Source of the DNA: a bacterium C-53
GTDB lineage: Bacteria > Bacillota > Clostridia > Lachnospirales > Lachnospiraceae
NCBI GenBank assembly: GCA_003612525.1
Contig: RAZD01000009.1
Span: forward strand, 1 to 64,000
Direction: 5' to 3'
DNA: 64,000 nt
The position numbers and the translations under genes are program-made. Numbering within the stretch: position 1 is the stretch's first letter; every line of letters begins with the position of its first letter. Below the pieces are notes generated by a model. That model was not told where the DNA came from, made no database searches, and saw only the letters and a list, made by a program, of their open reading frames with translations. This document shows, piece after piece, positions 53,972 to 64,000 of the stretch.

Positions 53972-54904
53972 TTAATCATCCTTCTTCTTTGCCAGATTAT
54001 CCTGTACACGTTTGTACAATTCCTTAGCTGCATTGTATCCCATTTTCTTCTGACGGTAATTTACCGCCGCCGACTCGCAAATAATCGCCAGATTTCGTCC
54101 CGGACGGATCGGAATATTATGACATACCACCTTATTTCCGAGATATTCCGTATACTCTTCCTCGAGACCCAGTCTGTCATAGTCTTTGTCCTTATCCCAG
54201 TCCTCAAGTCGAATCACGAGATCAATTGACTGCGTATCCTTGACACTCGAGGCGCCATACAACGCTTTAATATCCACGATGCCGATTCCACGAAGCTCAA
54301 TAAAATGTTTTGTAATATCAGGCGCACTTCCGATCAATGTATCATCGCTTACCTTTCTGATCTCCACTACGTCATCCGTAATCAGACGATGTCCACGCTT
54401 GACAAGCTCGAGCGCCGCCTCACTTTTACCGATTCCGCTCTCACCTGTAATCAAAAGTCCCTCGCCATACACATCGACAAGAACCCCGTGGATTGAAATA
54501 CACGGCGCAAGTTTTACATTCAGCCAGCGGATAATCTCAGCCATGAAAGGAGACGTCGCTTTTGACGTATTAAAAATAGGAAGTCCCCGCTCAACCGCTA
54601 TCCGTCGGAATGTTTCATCTGGTTCAAGGTTACGGCAGTAAATAATACACGGAATATCTTTCTTCAGAAGTTCAGTATAAATCTTCATCCGGCGTTCCTC
54701 ATCCATTTCATCCATATAGGAATATTCAACAAACCCGATTACCTGTACACGTGTCGTTTCAAAAAACTCAAAAAATCCTGCCAGCTGTAACGCCGGTCTG
54801 TTAATATCAGGCTGCGTAATTTTGATATGTGAGATATCAATTTCCGGAGTCAGATTATTAAGCTCCATCTTTTCAACAAGCTGTGTTAATTTTACTGTTG
54901 CCAT
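53972..54904 (-). CDS. hprK: HPr kinase/phosphorylase
   Basis: The 310-aa enzyme phosphorylates HPr/Crh at the regulatory serine and removes the phosphate. The C-terminal catalytic domain has the Walker A motif LLITGESGIGKSEAALEL (about 152), LITDDVVEI with its acidic pair (about 175) and the HprK signature ELRGIGIVDIKALYGASSV (about 200). The N-terminal domain (about 1-130) is of the usual type. It begins a run hprK-glk-murB-rapZ-whiA-HPr-like, so kinase and probable substrate are encoded together. Confidence 0.96.
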   Translation of the reverse strand: MATVKLTQLVEKMELNNLTPEIDISHIKITQPDINRPALQLAGFFEFFETTRVQVIGFVEYSYMDEMDEERRMKIYTELLKKDIPCIIYCRNLEPDETFRRIAVERGLPIFNTSKATSPFMAEIIRWLNVKLAPCISIHGVLVDVYGEGLLITGESGIGKSEAALELVKRGHRLITDDVVEIRKVSDDTLIGSAPDITKHFIELRGIGIVDIKALYGASSVKDTQSIDLVIRLEDWDKDKDYDRLGLEEEYTEYLGNKVVCHNIPIRPGRNLAIICESAAVNYRQKKMGYNAAKELYKRVQDNLAKKKDD

Positions 54905-54979
54905 AACATATCTCCTTTTCTATTGTCCGCTTCAATCATTCGGGATAGGCGCCGGATTCCGGCGTCAAAACGATCACAT

Positions 54980-56863
54980 TTATTTTATCATATCCGTATG
55001 AAAAAATCCATACACGGATTGTGCCGCCCGTTCATTCATATTCGGAGCCTCGCGAAGCTCTTCGATGGATGCGTCCCGAATCCGCTCGATTGAACCAAAA
55101 TGTTTCATCAGCGCCTTTCTTCTCGCCGGGCCAATCCCTTCTATATCATCAAGAATGGACTTCACCTGCCCTTTGCTTCGCAGCGACCTGTGATATTCAA
55201 TTGCAAACCGATGCGCTTCATCCTGAATCCTCGTAATCAGTTTAAAGCCTTCCGAATTTCTGTGTATCGGAATCTCTTCATTATTATAAAACAATCCCCG
55301 CGTCCTGTGATTCTCATCTTTTACCATACCACATACCGGAATGGAAAGATGAAGTCTGTCAAGAACCTTCCGCGCAATATTTACCTGCCCTCTACCGCCA
55401 TCCATCATGATAATATCCGGAAAGCGCGTAAAACTTCCATATTCCTGAGCAAGGTTCCTTCCTTCACGCTCCTGCTTCTCCTCAATGCCATGCGTGAAAC
55501 GCCTTGTCAGAACCTCTTCCATACTTGCGTAATCATCCGGACCCGTCACCGTTCTGATCTTAAACTTGCGGTAATCGCTGCGCCGCGGCTTTCCTTTTTC
55601 ATATACCACCATAGAACCAACCGACTCAAAACCGCTGATATTGGAAATATCATACGCCTCCATTCTGACGATACCCGGAATGCCAAGCAGCTCTGCGATT
55701 TCATTGACTGCTCCTAATGTCCTCGCTTCCTCACGCTTAATCTTCTCCTTATCCTGGTTTAGAACCATTCTGGCATTTTTCTCAGCAAGCTCCACAAGCT
55801 TTTCTTTCATTCCCTTTTTCGGCACCCGCACCGTCACTTTGTTTCCGCGTTTCTTTGTCAGCCATTCCTCAATGACTTGTGAACCGTCAAGCTCCTCCGG
55901 AAGCATCAGTTCCTTTGGTATAAACGGAGTCCCCGCATAAAATTGCTTGACAAAACTTTCCAGAATCTGTCCGCCGGTATTCTCTGACACCCCCGTCATG
56001 TAAAAGTGTTCCCGGCCGATCAGTTTTCCATCCCTCACGAAAAACACCTGCACTACACAATCGTCCTTCTCTACTGCATAGGCAATGATATCCTTATCCT
56101 CACCGTCACTGTTCGTAATTTTCTGCTTTTGTGCAACTGCACGTACGCTGCCAAGCAGCTCTCTGTACTGGATTGCTTCCTCAAACTCCATGTTCTCGGA
56201 TGCTTCCTGCATTTTCTCTTCGAGCTCCTGAATCACCGGTGCGTAATTCCCGTTCAGAAAATCAAGCACACTGTTTACGCGCTTTCTGTATTCCTCCTGC
56301 GTCACGTATCCCTGGCAGGCCCCGCTGCATTTTTTGATATGATAATTCAGGCACGCCCTGTCTTTTCCAATATCTCTTGGAAGCACACGACTGCATGTAC
56401 GCAGTCCGTATATCTTATTCATCAGATCAATCGTATCCTTGACGCTTCCCGCACTTGTATAAGGGCCAAAATATTTGCTTTTATCCTTTTTCATATCGCG
56501 TGCAAACAAAATCCTCGGATAAGCCTCATTTACCGTTACTTTGATATAGGGGTATGCCTTATCATCTTTGAGCATCGTATTGTATTTGGGACGATGCTCT
56601 TTAATCAGGTTGCACTCTAACACCAATGCTTCCAGTTCGGAATCGGTTACTATATATTCAAAGTGGTCAATCCGTTTTACCATTTCCTGTATTTTTGCTG
56701 TTTTTTTCGTGCTTGCACGGAAATACGATCGCACTCTGTTTTTTAACAGAACTGCCTTCCCGACATAAAGGATTGCATCCTCCGCATCATGCATGATATA
56801 TACACCGGGCTTTAACGGAAGCTTTTTCAATTCTTCCTGAATATCAAAATCCTGCTTTTCCAA
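54980..56863 (-). CDS. uvrC: Excinuclease ABC subunit C
   Basis: UvrC makes both incisions in nucleotide excision repair. The 627-aa protein has the N-terminal GIY-YIG nuclease ([20 protein letters not shown], about 16-40), a Cys cluster ([20 protein letters not shown]), a UVR domain for UvrB binding ([18 protein letters not shown], about 215), an RNase H-like nuclease domain (about 390-560; [15 protein letters not shown]) and a C-terminal helix-hairpin-helix pair ([17 protein letters not shown]). It stands alone upstream of hprK. Confidence 0.97.
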   Translation of the reverse strand: MEKQDFDIQEELKKLPLKPGVYIMHDAEDAILYVGKAVLLKNRVRSYFRASTKKTAKIQEMVKRIDHFEYIVTDSELEALVLECNLIKEHRPKYNTMLKDDKAYPYIKVTVNEAYPRILFARDMKKDKSKYFGPYTSAGSVKDTIDLMNKIYGLRTCSRVLPRDIGKDRACLNYHIKKCSGACQGYVTQEEYRKRVNSVLDFLNGNYAPVIQELEEKMQEASENMEFEEAIQYRELLGSVRAVAQKQKITNSDGEDKDIIAYAVEKDDCVVQVFFVRDGKLIGREHFYMTGVSENTGGQILESFVKQFYAGTPFIPKELMLPEELDGSQVIEEWLTKKRGNKVTVRVPKKGMKEKLVELAEKNARMVLNQDKEKIKREEARTLGAVNEIAELLGIPGIVRMEAYDISNISGFESVGSMVVYEKGKPRRSDYRKFKIRTVTGPDDYASMEEVLTRRFTHGIEEKQEREGRNLAQEYGSFTRFPDIIMMDGGRGQVNIARKVLDRLHLSIPVCGMVKDENHRTRGLFYNNEEIPIHRNSEGFKLITRIQDEAHRFAIEYHRSLRSKGQVKSILDDIEGIGPARRKALMKHFGSIERIRDASIEELREAPNMNERAAQSVYGFFHTDMIK

Positions 56864-56914
56864 ATCTTTTATACCCTTTCAGCGCTTATTCTAAAACTTA
56901 TTTTATCACATGAA

Positions 56915-56951
56915 GAATGTCCCGTAAACCAATTCATGGTCCGGGACATTC
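56915..56951 (-). terminator. Hairpin after the sugar ABC transporter operon
   Basis: GAATGTCCC and GGGACATTC form a 9-bp stem with a 19-base loop, about 30 bases past the stop at 56980 on the minus strand. The T-run after it is weak, so the terminator call is moderate. Confidence 0.55.
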
Positions 56952-56979
56952 TCATCATCCAATAGAAATTATTCAACAA

Positions 56980-58134
56980 TTACTGATTTTTCTTCTTTGA
57001 GAAAATATCAAAAATTACCGCAAAAAGAACTACACACCCTTTTACTACCCTCTGCCAGTTCGCATCCACGCCGAGGATGGACATACCAAGATTCAATACG
57101 CCGACAAGAACCGCGCCTGTCACAACCCCGCCGACAGAACCGACACCGCCATAAGCCGATGCGCCGCCGATAAAGCACGCGCCGATCGCATCCATCTCAT
57201 ACAGATTTCCGGCTGTAGGATTCGCAGAGTTCAGACGTGCGATACACACCATAGATGTAACCGCTGTCAGGAATGCCATATTCACATACGCAAAGAAATA
57301 CACGTTGTTTGTATTGATACCAGACAGTTTCGTTGCCTTCTCATTGCCGCCGACCGCATACAGATGGCGGCCGATCGTTGTCTTTGTAGCCACATAATTG
57401 TAAATAAGAAGAATCGCCGCTACCCAGATCAGAATAACCGGAATTCCCTTATAGCATGCCAGCTTATACATAAATGCAAGAACAAGCGCACACACAAAGA
57501 CACATTTTAGAATCATTCCGGTTGCTGACCCTGTTTCATAACCTTTTTTCGCCTTTGAAACTCTGCCCTTCAACTGTAAAAGAACAAAGATAATGCACAC
57601 TACAATACCGGCTGTCATACAGGTTATGTTAAAAGTATCACTCCCGCCCATAATGTCGGGAACATAACTATTGAAGATATTCAGATAATTATCGGGCATC
57701 GGAGCAATGGTCAGACCATTGAGCACCACATTTGCCAGTCCTCTGAACCCAAGAAAACCTGCCAGAGTCGCAATAAACGGCGGGACACGCACAAATGCCA
57801 CAAAGAATCCCTGAAAAATGCCGACAAGCAGACCTACCACTATCATCACAAGCATTACAAGCGGAATCGGCCAGCTCTTATTTACAAGCAGAGTACCTCC
57901 GATACCTCCGATAAAAGCTACAACCGCGCCGACAGAAAGATCGACGTTACCACCCGTCAGAATACAGAATAACATACCGGTTCCAAGTATAAATACATAT
58001 GCATTCTGTGCAATCAGGTTATTTACATTCTGGGGAAGAAGAAGCTTACCGCCAGTAAGAATAGCCAAGAGCACGATGATAATTGCCGTAACAATTACCA
58101 TTGCATAATTTGTCAAGGTTTTTTTCGCATTCAT
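56980..58134 (-). CDS. Sugar ABC transporter permease (GguB/MmsB-like), copy 2
   Basis: The 384-aa protein has about ten membrane helices. FCILTGGNVDLSVGAVVAFI near residue 55, PPFIATLAGFLGFRGLANVV near 118, GGNEKATKLSGINT near 245 and GVLNLGMSILGVDANWQRVV near 350 are hallmarks of the MglC/XylH/GguB permease family for monosaccharides. It is the last gene of the five-gene operon. The N- and C-termini differ from copy 1 (59728), with which it shares the same overall pattern. Confidence 0.92.
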   Translation of the reverse strand: MNAKKTLTNYAMVIVTAIIIVLLAILTGGKLLLPQNVNNLIAQNAYVFILGTGMLFCILTGGNVDLSVGAVVAFIGGIGGTLLVNKSWPIPLVMLVMIVVGLLVGIFQGFFVAFVRVPPFIATLAGFLGFRGLANVVLNGLTIAPMPDNYLNIFNSYVPDIMGGSDTFNITCMTAGIVVCIIFVLLQLKGRVSKAKKGYETGSATGMILKCVFVCALVLAFMYKLACYKGIPVILIWVAAILLIYNYVATKTTIGRHLYAVGGNEKATKLSGINTNNVYFFAYVNMAFLTAVTSMVCIARLNSANPTAGNLYEMDAIGACFIGGASAYGGVGSVGGVVTGAVLVGVLNLGMSILGVDANWQRVVKGCVVLFAVIFDIFSKKKNQ

Positions 58135-58139
58135 AATCC

Positions 58140-59681
58140 TTACGCTCCTTTGCTCGATTTCAAAATCTGTGCCATGATCAGTTCCTGAGTCGCTTCCTCT
58201 CCGGTCAGCTCTCCTACCATCTGTCCCTCATTCATGATGTATACCCTGTCGCACATTCCGAGTACCTCGGGCATCTCCGATGAGATCATGATTACCGATT
58301 TCCCTTCCGACACCAGGTCATTGATAATGCAGTAGATTTCATATTTTGCCCCTACGTCAATTCCCCTCGTAGGTTCATCCAGTATCAGTACGTCAGGGTC
58401 CGTAAACATCCATTTCGCTAACAGCACTTTCTGCTGGTTTCCGCCTGACAAATTCCCTACATTCTGCTCCACCGAAGGACATTTCGTCTTTAACTTCTTC
58501 GCATAATCCGCCGCAATCTGATATTCAAGGTCCCTGTCGATCACTCCCTGCTTATTGCTGATTCCTTCAAAGTTCGCCATCGACGTATTCTCCCGTATCG
58601 TATTCGTCAGTACCAGTCCGTTCCCCTTCCGGTCCTCCGTTACATACGCAAGTTTCTTCTCTATCGCTTCACGGATCGTCTTTAAGTCTTCTTTCTGTCC
58701 GTTTATGTACAGCTCTCCACTGATGTTCTGCCCGTAGCTCTTCCCGAATATACTCATCGCAAGCTCCGTCCTTCCCGCTCCCATCAGTCCGGATATCCCT
58801 ACGACCTCTCCTTTGTGCACTTTCATCGACACATTATCCACGATCTTTTTGTCATGATAAATCGGATGGTATACGGTCCAGTTCTTTACTTCGAAGTTCA
58901 CCGCTCCGATCTTCTTCTCTTCCCGCTTCGGGAAACGGTCCGTCAAATCCCTTCCTACCATTCCTTTGATAATCCGGTCTTCATTGATGTCGTCCTTATG
59001 TTTGTCAAGTGTCTCTATCGTCGAGCCGTCCCGGATTACCGTGATCTTATCCGCCACATAGGACACCTCATTCAGTTTATGCGATATGATGATGGATGTC
59101 ATTCCCTGTTTCTTGAATTTCAAAAGCAGATCGAGCAGCGCTTTCGAATCCGTCTCATTCAGTGAAGATGTCGGCTCATCGAGTATCAGAAGCTTCGCAT
59201 TCTTTGAAAGCGCTTTCGCAATCTCGACCATCTGCTGCTTTCCGACTCCGATGTCCTTAATCAGCGTCTTCGACGACTCCCGCAGGCCTACCATACGCAG
59301 ATATTCATCCGCCTTCCCGTATGTTTCATCCCAGTCTACCGCAAACCGTTTTCCACGCTCGTTTCCGAGAAACATATTTTCTCCGATCGTCATATATGGC
59401 ACAAGGGCAAGTTCCTGATGGATGATTACAATCCCCTTCTCCTCACTGTCCTTGATTTTCTCAAATTTACATACTTCCCCATTGTATATGATGTCGCCCT
59501 CATATGATCCGTATGGATAGATCCCGCTCAGGACATTCATCAGTGTCGACTTTCCCGCTCCGTTTTCCCCTACCAGCGCGTGGATTTCCCCTTCCTCCAC
59601 TTTCAGATTGACATTGTCAAGCGCTTTTACACCAGGAAAAGTCTTGATGATATTTTTCATCTCCAGCAATACTTTAGCCAA
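58140..59681 (-). CDS. Sugar ABC transporter ATPase (MglA/GguA-like), copy 2
   Basis: The start is TTG at 59681, with AAAGGAGG 8 bases upstream; 513 aa. Two fused ATPase domains are visible. The first has Walker [10 protein letters not shown] (about 40) and Walker [12 protein letters not shown] (about 165). The second has the altered Walker [12 protein letters not shown] (about 295), signature LSGGNQQK and Walker [15 protein letters not shown]. This arrangement marks the MglA/RbsA/GguA importer class. The DNA is identical to the ATPase gene at 60896-62437 as far as I can compare by eye, except the last codon and stop. It lies between the two permeases. Confidence 0.93.
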   Translation of the reverse strand: MAKVLLEMKNIIKTFPGVKALDNVNLKVEEGEIHALVGENGAGKSTLMNVLSGIYPYGSYEGDIIYNGEVCKFEKIKDSEEKGIVIIHQELALVPYMTIGENMFLGNERGKRFAVDWDETYGKADEYLRMVGLRESSKTLIKDIGVGKQQMVEIAKALSKNAKLLILDEPTSSLNETDSKALLDLLLKFKKQGMTSIIISHKLNEVSYVADKITVIRDGSTIETLDKHKDDINEDRIIKGMVGRDLTDRFPKREEKKIGAVNFEVKNWTVYHPIYHDKKIVDNVSMKVHKGEVVGISGLMGAGRTELAMSIFGKSYGQNISGELYINGQKEDLKTIREAIEKKLAYVTEDRKGNGLVLTNTIRENTSMANFEGISNKQGVIDRDLEYQIAADYAKKLKTKCPSVEQNVGNLSGGNQQKVLLAKWMFTDPDVLILDEPTRGIDVGAKYEIYCIINDLVSEGKSVIMISSEMPEVLGMCDRVYIMNEGQMVGELTGEEATQELIMAQILKSSKGA

Positions 59682-59682
59682 T
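58144..59682. repeat. 1.54-kb direct repeat, copy A (ATPase gene)
   Basis: This block matches 60900-62438 at an offset of 2756 bases. Identity begins at the penultimate codon of the ORF and ends one base before the TTG start; flanking sequences differ. I saw no mismatch where I compared lines, and the translations are identical. Confidence 0.85.
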
Positions 59683-59727
59683 GTTTTTACCTCCTTTTCG
59701 CCTCCGTTTTAAGATACCGTTCACATC

Positions 59728-60885
59728 TTAACTCTTTTTACCCTTCTTTTTGCTCATGATATCGAACACAACGGCTACCAGAAGTACAACACCCTTTACA
59801 ACCTTCTGCCAGTTTGCATCCACGCCCATAATGGACATACCCAGGTTAATAACGCCAACGAGTGCAGCACCGACCATCATGCCGGGAATCGTACCGGCAC
59901 CGCCATAAGCGGATACGCCGCCGACCATACATGCACTGATTGCATCCATTTCAAAGTTGGTGCCGGCTGTAGGCGTCGCGGATGTCAGTCTTGCCATTAC
60001 AACCATACCTGTGAATGTCGCAAGAAGCGCCATATTCAAATAGGCCATAAAATAGATTTTCTTTGTATCAATACCGGAAAGTCTCGCTGCTTCCGGATTT
60101 CCCCCCATTGCGTAATAACTTCTTCCAAGTGTTGTTTTCGAAAGAACGAAATTATAAGCCAGAAGAATAACCGCCAGCCAGATTACAATATAAGGAAGTC
60201 CCATGTACGTTGCAAGTTTATATGTATAAATTAAGACAACCGCACAAATAATCACACATTTAGCGACCATATTTCCAAGAGGAGCCACTTCATAATTCTT
60301 TTTCAGCCGCATTGCACGATTCTTCATCTCGGACACTACAAAAATCACACATGCAGCCACACCTGCCAGCATACAAATCAGCTTTATATTCCCAACCTGT
60401 ATATCCGGCAGACTTCCGTTGAATACATTTACAAAACTCGGCGGAATCGGCGCAATCGTAAGACCTTTTAATATCGCTGTCGCCAGTCCGCGGAACGAAA
60501 GAAATCCTGCCAGCGTTACAATCCAGGGTGGAATATTCATATAGGCAATCCAAAATCCCTGCCATATACCGACAATAATACCAATTGCAATCATAGCCAG
60601 AATCGCCAGAGGGATTGGCATTCCCTTTGTTACCATGATCGTTGCTCCTACAGAACCGATCAAAGCAACGAGCGAACCCACCGACAAGTCGATGTTTCCT
60701 CCGGTCAGCATGCAGACTAACATACCGGCTCCCAAAAGGAACAGATATGCATTCTGCGCAATCAGGTTATTGAAATTTGCAGGCGAAAGTATCTTTCCCT
60801 GAGTCTGAATGGAAAAAAATACAATCACAAGCAGCAATGCGATAACCATTGCATTATTTTTTATTCCGTCCAATACTTTCTTCAT
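59728..60885 (-). CDS. Sugar ABC transporter permease (GguB/MmsB-like), copy 1
   Basis: The 385-aa protein has about ten membrane helices and the same signatures as copy 2: VCMLTGGNIDLSVGSLVALI, PPWIVTLAGFLSFRGLATAI, GGNPEAARLSGIDT and GVINLGMSIMGVDANWQKVV. It differs at many positions along the whole length, unlike the ATPase genes. It lies 10 bases after the upstream ATPase gene and 46 bases before the downstream one. Permease homodimers are usual in this class; two permeases allow distinct homodimers or a heterodimer. Confidence 0.92.
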   Translation of the reverse strand: MKKVLDGIKNNAMVIALLLVIVFFSIQTQGKILSPANFNNLIAQNAYLFLLGAGMLVCMLTGGNIDLSVGSLVALIGSVGATIMVTKGMPIPLAILAMIAIGIIVGIWQGFWIAYMNIPPWIVTLAGFLSFRGLATAILKGLTIAPIPPSFVNVFNGSLPDIQVGNIKLICMLAGVAACVIFVVSEMKNRAMRLKKNYEVAPLGNMVAKCVIICAVVLIYTYKLATYMGLPYIVIWLAVILLAYNFVLSKTTLGRSYYAMGGNPEAARLSGIDTKKIYFMAYLNMALLATFTGMVVMARLTSATPTAGTNFEMDAISACMVGGVSAYGGAGTIPGMMVGAALVGVINLGMSIMGVDANWQKVVKGVVLLVAVVFDIMSKKKGKKS

Positions 60886-60895
60886 GTTTATCCTC

Positions 60896-62437
60896 CTATG
60901 CTCCTTTGCTCGATTTCAAAATCTGTGCCATGATCAGTTCCTGAGTCGCTTCCTCTCCGGTCAGCTCTCCTACCATCTGTCCCTCATTCATGATGTATAC
61001 CCTGTCGCACATTCCGAGTACCTCGGGCATCTCCGATGAGATCATGATTACCGATTTCCCTTCCGACACCAGGTCATTGATAATGCAGTAGATTTCATAT
61101 TTTGCCCCTACGTCAATTCCCCTCGTAGGTTCATCCAGTATCAGTACGTCAGGGTCCGTAAACATCCATTTCGCTAACAGCACTTTCTGCTGGTTTCCGC
61201 CTGACAAATTCCCTACATTCTGCTCCACCGAAGGACATTTCGTCTTTAACTTCTTCGCATAATCCGCCGCAATCTGATATTCAAGGTCCCTGTCGATCAC
61301 TCCCTGCTTATTGCTGATTCCTTCAAAGTTCGCCATCGACGTATTCTCCCGTATCGTATTCGTCAGTACCAGTCCGTTCCCCTTCCGGTCCTCCGTTACA
61401 TACGCAAGTTTCTTCTCTATCGCTTCACGGATCGTCTTTAAGTCTTCTTTCTGTCCGTTTATGTACAGCTCTCCACTGATGTTCTGCCCGTAGCTCTTCC
61501 CGAATATACTCATCGCAAGCTCCGTCCTTCCCGCTCCCATCAGTCCGGATATCCCTACGACCTCTCCTTTGTGCACTTTCATCGACACATTATCCACGAT
61601 CTTTTTGTCATGATAAATCGGATGGTATACGGTCCAGTTCTTTACTTCGAAGTTCACCGCTCCGATCTTCTTCTCTTCCCGCTTCGGGAAACGGTCCGTC
61701 AAATCCCTTCCTACCATTCCTTTGATAATCCGGTCTTCATTGATGTCGTCCTTATGTTTGTCAAGTGTCTCTATCGTCGAGCCGTCCCGGATTACCGTGA
61801 TCTTATCCGCCACATAGGACACCTCATTCAGTTTATGCGATATGATGATGGATGTCATTCCCTGTTTCTTGAATTTCAAAAGCAGATCGAGCAGCGCTTT
61901 CGAATCCGTCTCATTCAGTGAAGATGTCGGCTCATCGAGTATCAGAAGCTTCGCATTCTTTGAAAGCGCTTTCGCAATCTCGACCATCTGCTGCTTTCCG
62001 ACTCCGATGTCCTTAATCAGCGTCTTCGACGACTCCCGCAGGCCTACCATACGCAGATATTCATCCGCCTTCCCGTATGTTTCATCCCAGTCTACCGCAA
62101 ACCGTTTTCCACGCTCGTTTCCGAGAAACATATTTTCTCCGATCGTCATATATGGCACAAGGGCAAGTTCCTGATGGATGATTACAATCCCCTTCTCCTC
62201 ACTGTCCTTGATTTTCTCAAATTTACATACTTCCCCATTGTATATGATGTCGCCCTCATATGATCCGTATGGATAGATCCCGCTCAGGACATTCATCAGT
62301 GTCGACTTTCCCGCTCCGTTTTCCCCTACCAGCGCGTGGATTTCCCCTTCCTCCACTTTCAGATTGACATTGTCAAGCGCTTTTACACCAGGAAAAGTCT
62401 TGATGATATTTTTCATCTCCAGCAATACTTTAGCCAA
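60896..62437 (-). CDS. Sugar ABC transporter ATPase (MglA/GguA-like), copy 1
   Basis: The start is TTG at 62437, with GGGAGG upstream, giving 513 aa identical in sequence to the copy at 58140-59681. The same twin ATPase motifs apply: [39 protein letters not shown] and [11 protein letters not shown]. The stop here is TAG, against TAA in the other copy, and the last sense codon differs silently. It follows the binding-protein gene across a hairpin that may attenuate transcription. Confidence 0.93.
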   Translation of the reverse strand: MAKVLLEMKNIIKTFPGVKALDNVNLKVEEGEIHALVGENGAGKSTLMNVLSGIYPYGSYEGDIIYNGEVCKFEKIKDSEEKGIVIIHQELALVPYMTIGENMFLGNERGKRFAVDWDETYGKADEYLRMVGLRESSKTLIKDIGVGKQQMVEIAKALSKNAKLLILDEPTSSLNETDSKALLDLLLKFKKQGMTSIIISHKLNEVSYVADKITVIRDGSTIETLDKHKDDINEDRIIKGMVGRDLTDRFPKREEKKIGAVNFEVKNWTVYHPIYHDKKIVDNVSMKVHKGEVVGISGLMGAGRTELAMSIFGKSYGQNISGELYINGQKEDLKTIREAIEKKLAYVTEDRKGNGLVLTNTIRENTSMANFEGISNKQGVIDRDLEYQIAADYAKKLKTKCPSVEQNVGNLSGGNQQKVLLAKWMFTDPDVLILDEPTRGIDVGAKYEIYCIINDLVSEGKSVIMISSEMPEVLGMCDRVYIMNEGQMVGELTGEEATQELIMAQILKSSKGA

Positions 62438-62438
62438 T
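60900..62438. repeat. 1.54-kb direct repeat, copy B (ATPase gene)
   Basis: Partner of the block 58144-59682. The identical segment coincides with the ORF limits and excludes the flanking ribosome binding sites. It could arise by gene conversion, recent duplication, or less likely by mis-assembly. Confidence 0.85.
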
Positions 62439-62506
62439 CGTATCCCTCCCAATTCTTACCTGAAATTAAGATAGAAATATCCTGCTGCTTCCAATCATTC
62501 AGAAAA

Positions 62507-62536
62507 TTACAGGCGGGAGTCATTACCCGCCTGTAA
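62507..62536 (-). terminator. Hairpin between the sugar-binding protein gene and the ATPase gene
   Basis: TTACAGGCGGG and CCCGCCTGTAA pair perfectly around an 8-base loop, followed on the minus strand by TTTTC. Such partial terminators or mRNA-stabilising stems after binding-protein genes keep their mRNA more abundant than that of the membrane components. Confidence 0.75.
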
Positions 62537-62556
62537 GAAACTTATTTCATTTTTGA

Positions 62557-63750
62557 TTATTCAACGGTAACGCCAACTTCTTCAAGCTGTTCTTTTGTAT
62601 AGTATCCTGTATCAAGCAATAATTCTTTGTAGTTATTCTTGTCAGCAAATGCAACTTCGCACAGATAAGAAGGAACTACCATAACACCGTTGTCATATGT
62701 CTCTGTATCATTGATTTCACACTCGGAGCCTGACATCAGAGAATCTACCATTGCTACACATTTTGCAGCAAGTTCACGTGTATCTTTGTAGATGGACATA
62801 GACTGTTTTCCGGATACCAGATTTGCAATGTTTGCAATATCACAGTCCTGACCTGTTACGATCGGCTGATCTCCACTGTAGTCAGAGTCAATTGCATTAC
62901 ATGCGCCAAGTGCCGTAGAGTCATTGGAACATACAACTGCATCAAGTTTTGTTCCGTCTGCATAGTAAGAAGAAATAATCGTCTGAACTCTGGACTGGCA
63001 TGTCTCTGTTGACCATCCTGCTGTTGCTACATCAGCGAATTCATCCTGTCCTGACTTGATAACAAGTTTACCTGCATCAATGTAAGGTTTCAGAGTGTCC
63101 ATAGCGCCGTCAAAGAACAGGATTGCATTATTGTCACCAGGATCACCTGCGCAGAACTCAATGTTGAAAGGTCCTTCTGCATTTTCAAGATCAAGTGTAT
63201 CCACTACATACTGTCCCTGTGTAACGCCTACTTTATAGTTGTCAAATGAGCAGTAGTAAGAACATGCATCCGTATTCTTGATCAGACGGTCATATGCGAT
63301 AACCGGAATGTTTGCTGCCTTTGCCTGCTCCAATACGGAACCAAGTGCGGAACCGTCGATAGATGCGATAACAAGCAGATTGTCACCATTTGAAATCATA
63401 TTCTCAATCTGGGAAACCTGTGTAGCAACATCGTTCGATGCATACTGAAGATCTACCTGATAGCCTGCTGCCTCAAGCTGGCTCTTCATGTTGTCACCAT
63501 CCTGATTCCATCTCTGAAGATCTTTCGTAGGCATTGCAACACCGATGGTAATACCGGATTTGTCAATATCTCCTGCCGGAGCTGCCGCATCATCTGCCGG
63601 AGCTGCATCGTCTGCCGGTGCCTCCGCCTCTGTTGCCGGTGCTGCATCATCTGCCGGTGCTGCTGTCTCGTTGGATGAGCTTCCGCAGCCTACTAACAGC
63701 GAAGCTGTCATAGCTGCACAAAGAAGTGCACTGATTAATTTTCTTTTCAT
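62557..63750 (-). CDS. Sugar ABC transporter substrate-binding lipoprotein (ChvE-like)
   Basis: ATG 63750 follows AGGGAGGATTTTGAA; 397 aa. A lipoprotein signal peptide ends at the lipobox LLVGC (Cys about 22). A low-complexity Ala/Asp/Pro linker (about 30-62) is encoded by degenerate tandem repeats. The periplasmic-binding fold then begins GITIGVAMPTKDLQRWNQDG, with ISNGDNLLVIASIDGSALG, YDRLIKNTDACSYY and VTGQDCDIANIANL as substrate-pocket segments. It resembles the ChvE multiple-monosaccharide binding proteins. It leads the operon of two ATPases and two permeases. The sugar specificity is not inferable. Confidence 0.94.
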   Translation of the reverse strand: MKRKLISALLCAAMTASLLVGCGSSSNETAAPADDAAPATEAEAPADDAAPADDAAAPAGDIDKSGITIGVAMPTKDLQRWNQDGDNMKSQLEAAGYQVDLQYASNDVATQVSQIENMISNGDNLLVIASIDGSALGSVLEQAKAANIPVIAYDRLIKNTDACSYYCSFDNYKVGVTQGQYVVDTLDLENAEGPFNIEFCAGDPGDNNAILFFDGAMDTLKPYIDAGKLVIKSGQDEFADVATAGWSTETCQSRVQTIISSYYADGTKLDAVVCSNDSTALGACNAIDSDYSGDQPIVTGQDCDIANIANLVSGKQSMSIYKDTRELAAKCVAMVDSLMSGSECEINDTETYDNGVMVVPSYLCEVAFADKNNYKELLLDTGYYTKEQLEEVGVTVE

Positions 63751-63825
63751 TTCAAAATCCTCCCTTTTAATTTGTTTGTAAAGCACGATATGTACAAAAC
63801 ACAATTTGCGCTTAATACATTTATT

Positions 63826-63854
63826 ACTATACCATACAAATTACACAAACGTAA
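63826..63854 (-). promoter_or_regulatory. Probable promoter of the sugar transporter operon
   Basis: An extended -10 TGGTATAGT (TATAGT at 63826-63831) with a weak -35 TTACGT (63849-63854) and 17-base spacer lies 75 bases before the binding-protein start. A second candidate, TTGAAA (63937-63942) with TATCAT-like box and an 18-base spacer at about 63913-63918, lies further upstream. Confidence 0.55.
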
Positions 63855-64000
63855 TAGCATATGTTTGTAGACTTCTGTACTTTTTTACCCATATACAATT
63901 CCAGATATTTCTATGATAGCATTTTTTTATTTTCCGTTTCAAACAAAGCAAAATAATCCAGCTCTCACCGCGGAACATTTGCATATACATCTTCTCTCAG

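Noticed and set aside
63570-63680. GCTGCxGCATCATCTGCCGG-like tandem repeats
   Set aside because: They encode the Ala/Asp/Pro linker of the binding lipoprotein, an ordinary low-complexity spacer, and are not a separate repeat element.
63800-63830. Catabolite-responsive (cre) site upstream of the sugar operon
   Set aside because: TTAAGCGCAAAT has the central CG but fails the flanking TG/CA positions of the consensus.
63965-64000. Eleven codons ending in TGA on the minus strand at the right edge (possible C-terminus LREDVYANVPR)
   Set aside because: Too short to support a gene; any open frame of this length at an edge is expected by chance.
1-64000. CRISPR arrays, tRNA or rRNA genes, insertion sequences
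   Set aside because: No repeat-spacer periodicity, cloverleaf with CCA-type end, rRNA segments or transposase frames were seen on either strand.

Overview
The window looks like a chromosomal segment of a spore-forming member of the Lachnospiraceae (Clostridia, Firmicutes). Supporting this are the SpoIID/SpoIIQ sporulation pair, a DUF6145-type gene, a SAM-I riboswitch on metK, the hprK-glk-murB-rapZ-whiA-HPr cluster, tight AGGAGG ribosome binding sites, sigma-A style promoters and many hairpin terminators. Most genes lie on the minus strand. No rRNA, tRNA, CRISPR array or insertion sequence was found.

Layout. 1-1109: edge of an apparent integrative or conjugative element (ParA fragment, DUF3970-like and DUF6075-like genes) ending next to the 3' end of lysS. 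1110-7505: a dense minus-strand run argF, small membrane protein, birA, DUF6145, dusB, unknown gene, greA, lysS. 7613-16680: SPFH/NfeD pair, SH3/CwlJ-type hydrolase, proC, rRNA methyltransferase, pfkA, dnaE. 16754-25138: metK with SAM-I riboswitch, an HD-GYP protein, murA, an M23 peptidase, flavin reductase, a coiled-coil membrane protein, small alarmone synthetase, and a 90-aa orphan behind a palindromic operator. 25176-32798: hemolysin III, spoIIQ/spoIID, aconitase-family hydratase, XRE regulator, MFS antiporter, YgjP-like metalloprotein. 32831-38252: Bce-type two-component system and a heterodimeric ABC exporter. 38516-43412: GNAT, cyclophilin, a Na+:alanine-type symporter with a leader peptide, ECF sigma/anti-sigma pair. 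43572-49824: two class II aldolases interleaved with two polytopic surface-sugar-type membrane proteins, then a lipid kinase. 49921-56863: HPr-like, whiA, rapZ, murB, ROK kinase, hprK, uvrC. 56980-63750: a sugar ABC transporter with two ATPase and two permease genes.

Main points of interest. (1) The membrane protein at 47279-48852 has a G8 tract directly after its ribosome binding site and start. One extra G would join the well-placed ATG to the long frame, so this is a candidate phase-variable gene, currently off. (2) The HPr-family protein lies in the Bacillus crh neighbourhood, keeps the regulatory serine region, and lacks the usual HxRPA phosphorylation loop. (3) The two sugar-transporter ATPase genes appear identical base for base over the whole ORF while their partner permeases have diverged. 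(4) The symporter at 40391 is preceded by a 30-codon leader ORF with repeated Shine-Dalgarno sequences. (5) The Bce-type two-component system has no BceAB transporter beside it.
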